Origin: Methylophaga thalassica
Lineage (GTDB): Bacteria > Pseudomonadota > Gammaproteobacteria > Nitrosococcales > Methylophagaceae
Direction: 5' to 3'
NCBI RefSeq assembly: GCF_030159795.1
Contig: NZ_BSND01000005.1
Location: 310,001 to 374,000 of the forward strand
DNA length: 64,000 nt
Part shown: positions 46,697-54,123 of the stretch, one piece after another
Position numbering within the stretch: position 1 is the stretch's first letter
Layout of the letters: each line of letters starts with the position of its first letter
Program-made: the position numbers and the translations under genes
The notes under the pieces: generated by a model
What the model was told of the DNA's origin: nothing
The model's database searches: none
The model's input: only the letters and a program-made list of their open reading frames with translations

Positions 46697-48715
46697 ATGG
46701 CGCTGGACACAGATGATGAAATCCTGCAAGACTTTCTTGTTGAAGCAGAAGAAATATTAGAAGGTCTGAATGAGCAACTTGTTGAGCTAGAAAATAGCCC
46801 GCAAGATGCCGATCTCCTTAACTCCATCTTTCGTGGTTTTCATACCATTAAAGGTGGTGCAGGCTTTCTTAGTCTGGAAGCGATGGTCAATCTTTGCCAC
46901 AAGAGCGAGGACTTATTCAATCTGTTAAGACAAGGTGAACGCTTTGTCGATGCCGATATGATGGATACCTTCCTCAAAGTGCTCGATATTCTTAATACGA
47001 TGTTTGCCGAAATTAAATCCGGTCAATATCCAAGCCCTGCTGATAATGAAATTATTGAGCAATTATCTGTATACATCAATAATGATTCAGCCGTGGGTGC
47101 GCCAGAGCCAGAACCAGAAGTCGCGCCTGAAGAACAAGTTGAGGAAGTTGCGCCATCTCAAGGATCAGAATCAGCCAGTACAGCTGCAGATGATGAAATC
47201 ACGGATGATGAATTTGAAGCTTTATTAGACCAGCTCCATGGTAATTCTGCGCCAGGCATTAAAGACACAGAAAAAGCAAGTACACCTGCTCCTACCCCAA
47301 CACCCACTTCAACAGGTAGTGATGACATAACTGAAGAAGAGTTTGAGGCTCTTCTGGATGAATTACAGGGAGCAAAAAAGGCACAAGCTGAGCCCCCCGC
47401 CCCAACGCCATCCGTGCCCAAACCAGCTAGCCCGCCAGCATCTGATAAAGCGGCAGAAACCAAAGCTTCTGCACCGAAACCAGTAGAAAAAGCCCCTGCT
47501 GCTGAAAAGGTTGAAGCGAAAGCGGCTCCTGCCAAACAAGCAGCGGATACCAGTGTACGTGTTGATACAAGCCGTCTTGATGAAATCATGAATATGGTGG
47601 GTGAACTTGTACTGGTAAGAAACCGTATAAGCACGCTTGAATCAGCGTTTGAAAATGAAGAGATGGCAAAGGCTGTCAATAATCTGCGCGTGGTCACAGG
47701 GGATTTACAGACGGCTGTGATGAAAACGCGTATGCAGCCAATCAAAAAAGTATTTGGTCGCTTCCCTCGCGTTGTGCGGGATATAGCCAGAAGCCTTAAA
47801 AAAGATATTGATCTTGAGCTTCGTGGTGAGGAAACCGATCTTGATAAAAACTTAGTTGAGGCACTGGCCGATCCGCTTGTGCATTTGGTCAGAAATGCGG
47901 TGGATCATGGTATTGAAATGCCAGATGTGCGTGAAGCTGCTGGTAAACCTCGTCAAGGTAAAGTCGTCCTCTCTGCCGCTCAGGAAGGTGATCATATCTT
48001 ACTGACTATCGCTGATGATGGTGCGGGTATGAACCCTGAAACCCTGCGCCGTAAAGCTGTTGAAAAAGGCATGATGGATGAAGACACAGCAGGAAGACTC
48101 ACAGAATCCGAGTGCTTTTCACTGATCTTCTCTCCCGGTTTTTCCATGAAACAGGAAATATCAGATATTTCCGGCCGTGGTGTCGGTATGGACGTGGTAA
48201 AAACCAGCATATCGAAACTGAATGGCGTTATCGATATTCAATCTGAAGTCGGTGTGGGTACAACCCTCTCTATTAAGGTCCCACTGACATTAGCCATTAT
48301 GCCGACATTGATGGTGATGTTGGGTGAACAAATTTTTGCATTCCCGTTGGTTAACGTGAATGAGATATTCCATCTCGATCTTTCTAAAACCAATGTGGTG
48401 GATGGTCAACAAACCATTATGGTGAGAAATAAAGCCTTACCCTTATTTTATCTCAGCAAATGGCTGACCAAAGGTCGGACTGATGGCAAAAAACCTGAAA
48501 TTGAACATGTTGTTATCGTAAATGTAGGTACTCAGCGTGTCGGCTTTGTGGTCGATGTCCTGCTGGGGCAAGAAGAAGTTGTTATTAAACCACTTGGAGC
48601 TTTGTTACAAGGAACTCATGGGTTTGCTGGCGCGACTATTACTGGTGACGGCCGCATTGCATTAATTCTGGATTTCCCTGAATTAATGAAAGTCCATGCT
48701 AACCGTGGATATTAG
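46697..48715 (+). CDS. cheA: Chemotaxis histidine kinase CheA
   Basis: 672 residues. P1 HPt domain with the phosphorylated H49 (FRGFHTIKGG); a long acidic then Pro/Ala-rich linker (about 132-286) in place of a recognisable P2; P3 dimerisation (about 287-345); P4 kinase with HLVRNAVDHGIE, DDGAGM and GRGVGMDVV; P5 CheW-like domain (about 530-672). The linker holds two copies of an acidic motif, at 166-182 and 209-225, which look like FliM-type CheY-binding peptides. Confidence 0.96.
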   Translation: MALDTDDEILQDFLVEAEEILEGLNEQLVELENSPQDADLLNSIFRGFHTIKGGAGFLSLEAMVNLCHKSEDLFNLLRQGERFVDADMMDTFLKVLDILNTMFAEIKSGQYPSPADNEIIEQLSVYINNDSAVGAPEPEPEVAPEEQVEEVAPSQGSESASTAADDEITDDEFEALLDQLHGNSAPGIKDTEKASTPAPTPTPTSTGSDDITEEEFEALLDELQGAKKAQAEPPAPTPSVPKPASPPASDKAAETKASAPKPVEKAPAAEKVEAKAAPAKQAADTSVRVDTSRLDEIMNMVGELVLVRNRISTLESAFENEEMAKAVNNLRVVTGDLQTAVMKTRMQPIKKVFGRFPRVVRDIARSLKKDIDLELRGEETDLDKNLVEALADPLVHLVRNAVDHGIEMPDVREAAGKPRQGKVVLSAAQEGDHILLTIADDGAGMNPETLRRKAVEKGMMDEDTAGRLTESECFSLIFSPGFSMKQEISDISGRGVGMDVVKTSISKLNGVIDIQSEVGVGTTLSIKVPLTLAIMPTLMVMLGEQIFAFPLVNVNEIFHLDLSKTNVVDGQQTIMVRNKALPLFYLSKWLTKGRTDGKKPEIEHVVIVNVGTQRVGFVVDVLLGQEEVVIKPLGALLQGTHGFAGATITGDGRIALILDFPELMKVHANRGY

Positions 48716-48723
48716 GAGCAGGT

Positions 48724-49779
48724 GTGACGGTTAAGGTTCTGATAGTCGATGACTCAAGTTTTTTCCGTAAACGTCTTGCTGAAATCATAGCAACCGATCC
48801 GCGACTTCAAGTCATTGCCACTGCCAGTAATGGCGAAGAAGCTATCAGGGAAGTACAACGTCACCATCCCGATGTGGTCACAATGGACTTAGAAATGCCG
48901 GTGATGGATGGCATTACCGCCGTACGTAAAATAAAAGCAATCCGTAATACACCCGTCCTTATGTTGTCGACCTGGACCACGGAAGGAGCGAAATCGACGC
49001 TGGATGCACTGGAAGCCGGTGCGACAGATTTTTTACCAAAGCGTTTTGAAGATTTATCGAGTGATAAAGTTGAAGCTCAACGCAAGCTTTGCCAGCGAAT
49101 ATATCAACTGTCCAGTGGCTTTCACGCCAATCACTCAGATTTATCAGCGGCGAACAGAATAGTCAAAAGCCAAGTATCTGTTCCAGTGAAAGCTGATAAG
49201 TCCTCAAATACGACACCTGAGCTGGTTGCCATCGGTACCTCGACAGGTGGCCCGGTTGCTCTACAAAAAGTATTAACACAATTGCCGGCGAATTTTCCTT
49301 GTCCTATTTTATTAATTCAGCACATGCCGGCCACATTTACACCCTCATTTGCAGAACGCTTGAATACACAATGTGCAATTCGGGTAAAACAGGCAGAAAA
49401 TGGTGAAGTGTTGCAAGCGGGTACAGCCTATCTGGCACCTGGCGGCCAACAAATGTTACTTAAAGGCCGCCCAAATCATCTCTATGTCAGTATCGAAGCA
49501 GGTGACGCTAATGAGACCTACAAACCCTGTGTGGATCTGACATTTGATTCTATTGCCAATATATGTGGAGCCAAAACCTTAGCTGTTATCTTGACGGGTA
49601 TGGGTAGTGATGGTCGTAATGGCTGTGAAAATATCAAGAAAAGAACTGGCACCGTATGGGCTCAGGATCAACAAAGCAGTACGATTTATGGCATGCCAAT
49701 GGCTGTCGCTAAAGCTGGCCTGGCTGACAAAATTCTCGATATCAACGACATTGGTCGACAACTGGCGGAACTGAGTTGA
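48724..49779 (+). CDS. cheB: Chemoreceptor methylesterase/response regulator CheB
   Basis: 351 residues from a GTG start with AGGAG upstream. Receiver domain with D9/D10, D55 and K106, then the methylesterase domain with catalytic S173 (GTSTGGP), H200 (IQHMP) and D296 (GMGSDG). Removes methyl groups from chemoreceptors; the matching methyltransferase CheR is not in the window. Confidence 0.96.
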   Translation: MTVKVLIVDDSSFFRKRLAEIIATDPRLQVIATASNGEEAIREVQRHHPDVVTMDLEMPVMDGITAVRKIKAIRNTPVLMLSTWTTEGAKSTLDALEAGATDFLPKRFEDLSSDKVEAQRKLCQRIYQLSSGFHANHSDLSAANRIVKSQVSVPVKADKSSNTTPELVAIGTSTGGPVALQKVLTQLPANFPCPILLIQHMPATFTPSFAERLNTQCAIRVKQAENGEVLQAGTAYLAPGGQQMLLKGRPNHLYVSIEAGDANETYKPCVDLTFDSIANICGAKTLAVILTGMGSDGRNGCENIKKRTGTVWAQDQQSSTIYGMPMAVAKAGLADKILDINDIGRQLAELS

Positions 49780-49780
49780 T

Positions 49781-50521
49781 ATGGATATTTTGAGTATCCT
49801 CGGACTCATTATTGGTTTTGGGGCCATACTGATAGGCCAGTATCTTGAAGGCGGTCATATTGACACCATTATGAACGCTGTCGCCCTGTTGATTGTGATG
49901 GGCGGCACGCTTGGTGCAGTCATGCTACAAACGCCAATGAGTACATTTCTGCGTGCCATGCGAATGTCTTTATGGATCATCAAACCACCCAAGTTATCAC
50001 CTCGCCTGCAATTAGAAAAAATACTGGAATGGAATCAGGTTGCACGACGAGAAGGACTCATCAGACTGGAATCTATGGCGATTGAAGAGACCGATCTTTT
50101 CACGCAAAAAGGCCTGCAATTGATTGCTGATGGCATTGAACCGGAAGTACTCAGAGAGGTACTGGAAAATGATCTGGATATTCAGGAATCAGATGATTTT
50201 CAGGCAGCCAAAGTGTTCGAAGCCATGGGTGGATACTCACCCACTATTGGTATTATTGGCGCTGTGATGGGACTCATTCATGTGATGGGAAATCTGGCAG
50301 ATCCTGCCTCACTGGGTTCAGGTATTGCTGTTGCCTTTGTCGCTACAATTTATGGTGTGGGTCTTGCCAACCTATTATTCCTGCCAATCGGTAATAAGCT
50401 AAAAGCGTTGATTAATAAGCGTAGTCGTCTTCAAATGATGTTGATTGAAGGGTTAATTGGTGTAGCTGATGGTGACAACCCAAGAAATATCGAAAGTCGC
50501 CTTCAGGCCTATTTAAACTGA
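49781..50521 (+). CDS. motC: Flagellar stator protein MotC (MotA/PomA family)
   Basis: 246 residues with four membrane helices and the family signature EAMGGYSPTIGIIGAVMGLIHVM. The position after cheB and pairing with motD match the second stator set of Pseudomonas. The cytoplasmic loop (about 55-145) would contact FliG. Starts one base after cheB. Confidence 0.93.
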   Translation: MDILSILGLIIGFGAILIGQYLEGGHIDTIMNAVALLIVMGGTLGAVMLQTPMSTFLRAMRMSLWIIKPPKLSPRLQLEKILEWNQVARREGLIRLESMAIEETDLFTQKGLQLIADGIEPEVLREVLENDLDIQESDDFQAAKVFEAMGGYSPTIGIIGAVMGLIHVMGNLADPASLGSGIAVAFVATIYGVGLANLLFLPIGNKLKALINKRSRLQMMLIEGLIGVADGDNPRNIESRLQAYLN

Positions 50522-50531
50522 GTGATGCTCT

Positions 50532-51425
50532 ATGGCTCGTCGAAACAGACATGAAGAACATGAAAATCACGAACGTTGGCTGGTCTCCTATGCTGACTTT
50601 ATCACCCTTTTATTTGCTTTTTTTGTCGTGATGTACTCGATCTCTTCCGTCAATGAAGGTAAATACCGTGTGCTGTCCGATACTCTGGAAGCGGTATTCT
50701 CAGAACCTGTTCGTAGTAAAGATCCAATACAAATTGGTGAAATCAGTCGGGGAAAAGGTGAGATAGTGATTGAACCTCTCGCCCCAGTAGTGCCGGAAAC
50801 GCCTCTACCTGAGGTTGTTTCCAACTTTCCACCTAAAGCGACAGATAATGATATCCGTACCATCAATGATCTATCCAAACAATTCAGCTCCGCATTATCC
50901 GATTGGATTAAATCTGACGATGTCATGATAAAACAAGGTGAAGACTGGCTAGAACTGGAAATAAAGTCACGAGTGTTATTTGAAAGTGGTGAAGCTAGGC
51001 TGGCCCGCCCTGCTATACCTGTTCTGGGGGAGATAGCTAGTATCCTTCAAAAATCAGCTAATCCTATTCAGGTTGAAGGATTTACTGATAATAACCCCAT
51101 TAATACGCCACGTTTTCCATCTAACTGGGAATTATCGGCTGCACGTGCTGCCAGTGTTGTCCATTTATTGGACAGGTACGGTATTCAACCTGACCGTATG
51201 TCAGCTATCGGCTATGGCGAGTATAAACCGATTGCAAGTAATGATACTGAAGCAGGACGGCAGAAAAACCGCCGGGTGGTGTTGGTTGTGTTGGGTAATG
51301 ATATGAGCCGTCGGGATATCAATGTTTTCCATGATGCAAGCACAGGCTCCCCTTCATCCAGATCGTCAATCCCCGTTAATTCTGACACAAGCCAGTCTGG
51401 CCAAAATAATACAGGTGAACAATAA
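50532..51425 (+). CDS. motD: Flagellar stator protein MotD (MotB/PomB family)
   Basis: 297 residues: one membrane helix with the proton/sodium-binding aspartate D22 (YADFITLLFAFF), a plug/linker, and an OmpA-like peptidoglycan-binding domain (VEGFTDNNPINT, NWELSAARAASV). A Ser-rich tail follows. Pairs with MotC. Confidence 0.93.
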   Translation: MARRNRHEEHENHERWLVSYADFITLLFAFFVVMYSISSVNEGKYRVLSDTLEAVFSEPVRSKDPIQIGEISRGKGEIVIEPLAPVVPETPLPEVVSNFPPKATDNDIRTINDLSKQFSSALSDWIKSDDVMIKQGEDWLELEIKSRVLFESGEARLARPAIPVLGEIASILQKSANPIQVEGFTDNNPINTPRFPSNWELSAARAASVVHLLDRYGIQPDRMSAIGYGEYKPIASNDTEAGRQKNRRVVLVVLGNDMSRRDINVFHDASTGSPSSRSSIPVNSDTSQSGQNNTGEQ

Positions 51426-51427
51426 TC

Positions 51428-52216
51428 ATGGCTGTCTGGGCAGTATGTAATCAGAAAGGCGGGGTCGCAAAAACGACAACAGTAGTGTCGCTTGCCAGCC
51501 TACTTGCTCAGAAAGGTGAGCCCGTGCTGATGCTCGATCTTGATCCTCATGGCTCACTGACAACCTATCTCGGTTATGATCCTGACAGCATTGAAACCAG
51601 TATTTACACCTTATTTCAGCAATTAGACAACACTCCCAAAGAAGCCATTTTAAAAAGTCTGAAAAAAACTCGTCACGATAATATTTTCTTATTACCCGCC
51701 TCCACCGCGATGGCAACACTGGACCGACAGTTAGGTGCTCAACAAGGGAAAGGCTTAGTGATTCGTAAAACATTAAGCTTTTTCAAAGATCGCTTTAAAC
51801 ACGTGCTTATTGACTGCCCGCCAATGCTTGGGGTGTTAATGATCAACGCGCTGGCAGCCTGCGATAAACTGATTATTCCGGTCCAGACTGAGTTTTTATC
51901 GCTCAAAGGTCTTGAGCATATGTTGCACACCGTGTCGATGATTAATCATTCACGACGAAGCGCCCTGCCCTATTTTATTGTTCCGACCATGCATGATGGC
52001 CGAACAAAAGCAGCTATAGACTGTCTGGCAGAACTTCATAAACGCTATGGTGATAATGTCTGGCAAAGTTTTGTTCCTGTCGATATCGGCTTTCGTGAAG
52101 CCAGTAAGCTTGGGCTGCCTTTACCAGAAATGTCACCCGATAGCGCAGGCACAAGAGCCTATAAACAATTGTTGAATATGTTAAATGAGCCAGAGGTGAA
52201 TGTTTCCAATGGCTAA
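51428..52216 (+). CDS. ParA-family ATPase for chemotaxis array placement (ParC-like)
   Basis: 262 residues. MinD/ParA fold with a deviant Walker A KGGVAKTT at 10-17 (Ala where Gly is usual), LDLDPHGSLTTYLG and IDCPPMLGVLMINAL. By position (after motD, before a CheW-domain gene) it corresponds to the ParA-like protein of the Pseudomonas cluster and to Vibrio ParC, which places chemoreceptor arrays at cell poles. Overlaps the next gene by eight bases. Confidence 0.88.
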   Translation: MAVWAVCNQKGGVAKTTTVVSLASLLAQKGEPVLMLDLDPHGSLTTYLGYDPDSIETSIYTLFQQLDNTPKEAILKSLKKTRHDNIFLLPASTAMATLDRQLGAQQGKGLVIRKTLSFFKDRFKHVLIDCPPMLGVLMINALAACDKLIIPVQTEFLSLKGLEHMLHTVSMINHSRRSALPYFIVPTMHDGRTKAAIDCLAELHKRYGDNVWQSFVPVDIGFREASKLGLPLPEMSPDSAGTRAYKQLLNMLNEPEVNVSNG

Positions 52217-52970
52217 GAAAAAAATTTATGAACAGCGGGATGCGTTATCCGCTTACTTCAATGATATGTTATTGGATTCAGAGCAGACCGCGAGCGATGC
52301 TGCTGTAAGCCATTCAGAACCACCAATAACCAAACCCGCATTGAAACAGACTGTCATATTTCCAACAGAGGATATTATCCAGTCTGATGAAGATATTGTC
52401 GTTCCAGCCAACGCGCTGGTATCGACACCGACGCCAGAAAACGAGGATGACATACAGCCTCAAGACGTGAGCAGCGAAACAGAATCGATAGTAGAAGAGT
52501 CCCTCCAATCTGATGCCGCAACAGAAACGACAGCAGACAAGCGACAAATACCGAATATTGTTCTCAAAATATTATTGTGTGATATCGGTGGTATGAAAGT
52601 CGCTATCAAAGTTGATTCGCTTGATAAAATTATTCGCTGGCCAACGCAGGGGCTGAGTCAAATTCCTGGACGTAAATCATGGGAAGTCGGTCTTTTCAGT
52701 GACAATGGTCAAAATACTAATGTCATTGATATCAGAACGCTACTACATACCCCCAATAAAGAAACAGCATTACAAGCAAACTATATACTTCTGGTCAATG
52801 ACAGACGCACTGGTATCGCATGCGATAACATTGAGCAAATTATCAATAAAAACAGTGGCGACATTAACTGGCGCCATGATACAAGTCAGCGGCCATGGTT
52901 TACAGGCGTACTGAGCGAAACAATGCACAGTATTTTGGATATCTCTGCCATCATTAATGCCTTAGAGTGA
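52209..52970 (+). CDS. CheW-domain protein (ParP-like)
   Basis: 253 residues from the ATG at 52209; another in-frame ATG at 52200 is possible. The first 110 residues are acidic and disordered-looking; the C-terminal half (about 115-250) is a CheW-like domain (GMKVAIKVDSLDKIIRWP, RTGIACDNIEQII). This layout and position fit ParP, which links ParC to CheA in polar arrays. Overlaps the ParA-like gene. Confidence 0.83.
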   Translation: MAKKKIYEQRDALSAYFNDMLLDSEQTASDAAVSHSEPPITKPALKQTVIFPTEDIIQSDEDIVVPANALVSTPTPENEDDIQPQDVSSETESIVEESLQSDAATETTADKRQIPNIVLKILLCDIGGMKVAIKVDSLDKIIRWPTQGLSQIPGRKSWEVGLFSDNGQNTNVIDIRTLLHTPNKETALQANYILLVNDRRTGIACDNIEQIINKNSGDINWRHDTSQRPWFTGVLSETMHSILDISAIINALE

Positions 52971-53012
52971 TGTTAACTGGCATGATGTCTGCATATCCTT
53001 TATCAGCAGCTC

Positions 53013-53032
53013 GCTGTCATAAAAATGACAGC
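53013..53032 (+). repeat. Perfect inverted repeat before cheW
   Basis: GCTGTCAT-AAAA-ATGACAGC, an eight-pair hairpin 22-41 bases upstream of the cheW ATG. It has no T-run, so it is more likely an mRNA stability or operator element than a terminator. Confidence 0.5.
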
Positions 53033-53053
53033 CATATCAGAAGGTCATAAAAC

Positions 53054-53527
53054 ATGAGCGAGAAAGATAACAGTAACGAAAACCCGATTTTACAGTGGGT
53101 GACGTATCAACTCGAAGACGAATACTATGGTATTAACGTCATGCAGGTGCAGGAAGTATTACGCATGACTGAAATTGCGCCGGTACCAGGCGCGCCTTCT
53201 TATGTACTGGGTATTATTAACTTACGTGGCAATGTAGTGACCGTCATCGATACCCGAATGCGTTTTGGTTTAAACGCGATTGAACCTGATGATCGGGCTC
53301 GAATTATTATCGTAGAAGTCTCTGGCCATGTTATTGGTATGTTGGTCGACTGTGTGGCAGAAGTCGTTTATTTACGACAGTCAGAAATTGATACTGCACC
53401 TAATGTCAGTGATGACAGTTCACGCTTTATTCAAGGGGTCTGCAAACGTGATAAATATTTGTTGATTCTGGTCGACGTCAATAAATTATTAAACGATGAA
53501 GAGATTGCTGACATTTCTGGTTTTTAA
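53054..53527 (+). CDS. cheW: Chemotaxis coupling protein CheW
   Basis: 157 residues, one CheW domain coupling receptors to CheA. Signatures EVLRMTEIAPVPGAPSYVLG, INLRGNVVTVIDTR and the C-terminal YLLILVDVNKLL are present. An AAGGTC ribosome site precedes the ATG. Confidence 0.96.
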   Translation: MSEKDNSNENPILQWVTYQLEDEYYGINVMQVQEVLRMTEIAPVPGAPSYVLGIINLRGNVVTVIDTRMRFGLNAIEPDDRARIIIVEVSGHVIGMLVDCVAEVVYLRQSEIDTAPNVSDDSSRFIQGVCKRDKYLLILVDVNKLLNDEEIADISGF

Positions 53528-53539
53528 GGGATAAAGTCA

Positions 53540-53722
53540 ATGGCTGATGATATTAATCCTATCCAGCCGACCACGCCCTTGCCTGTTATTCATCCTGTCT
53601 CAGATGAAGATAAACCGGCGCAACAGGATCAGCACAAGAAGAAACAAGAGACGACTGAAGAAGAAGAGAAACCGCGTCCAAAAGAAGATGATAAGGGCGA
53701 GTTTATTGATGAGTACGTTTAA
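53540..53722 (+). CDS. Small acidic protein of unknown function in the chemotaxis operon
   Basis: 60 residues, highly charged: a Pro-rich start, a Lys/Glu-rich middle and an acidic C-terminus ending EFIDEYV. No signal or membrane segment; family not recognised. AGGG lies nine bases upstream, and it fits between cheW (12-base gap) and the DUF2802 gene (29-base gap). A second frame at 53547-53747 overlaps it but has a poorer start. Confidence 0.6.
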   Translation: MADDINPIQPTTPLPVIHPVSDEDKPAQQDQHKKKQETTEEEEKPRPKEDDKGEFIDEYV

Positions 53723-53751
53723 GTTCAGACAGTTGTCTGGGGAGTAAAACC

Positions 53752-54123
53752 ATGACTATTTTCGTCGTATTTACCGTGATGAGTGCCGTATTTCTGGTCA
53801 TTGGCCTCGCTACCATGCGTCTGCTGAAACTGTATCAATTGCAAACTAAACGTATTCATGATCTTCAAAATCAAATCACTGCCTTATGCTCGGGTGCTGC
53901 TGGTACTGATGATCGTATCCATAAGTTCGAGCAAACACTTAGTAAACTGCGTGATCATCAACGCAGCCTCGACCTCAGTGCCAATCATCAACCGGGTTAC
54001 GACCATGCGATTCGTTTAGCTAAGAAAGGGGCGGATATTCAACAGCTGATAAATAACTGTAATTTAAGCGATGAAGAGGCTCATCTGATTACCACATTAC
54101 ATGGACAGCGTAATGTACATTAA
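53752..54123 (+). CDS. DUF2802 family protein
   Basis: 123 residues: one N-terminal membrane helix (about 3-24), a coiled-coil region and a C-terminal helical segment YDHAIRLAKKGADIQQLINNCNLSDEEAHLI resembling a helix-turn-helix, typical of DUF2802. It ends the che cluster as in Pseudomonas. GGGGAG precedes the ATG by seven bases. Stop overlaps the convergent GGDEF/EAL gene by four bases. Confidence 0.85.
   Translation: MTIFVVFTVMSAVFLVIGLATMRLLKLYQLQTKRIHDLQNQITALCSGAAGTDDRIHKFEQTLSKLRDHQRSLDLSANHQPGYDHAIRLAKKGADIQQLINNCNLSDEEAHLITTLHGQRNVH

Noticed and set aside
47158-47745. 195-codon minus-strand frame opposite cheA
   Set aside because: It is an antisense shadow of the low-complexity Ala/Pro/Glu linker of cheA; its Ser/Ala-rich translation mirrors the codon bias.
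53547-53747. 66-codon frame overlapping the small gene after cheW
   Set aside because: Arg/Lys-rich out-of-frame reading without a well-spaced ribosome site; the 53540 frame is better placed.
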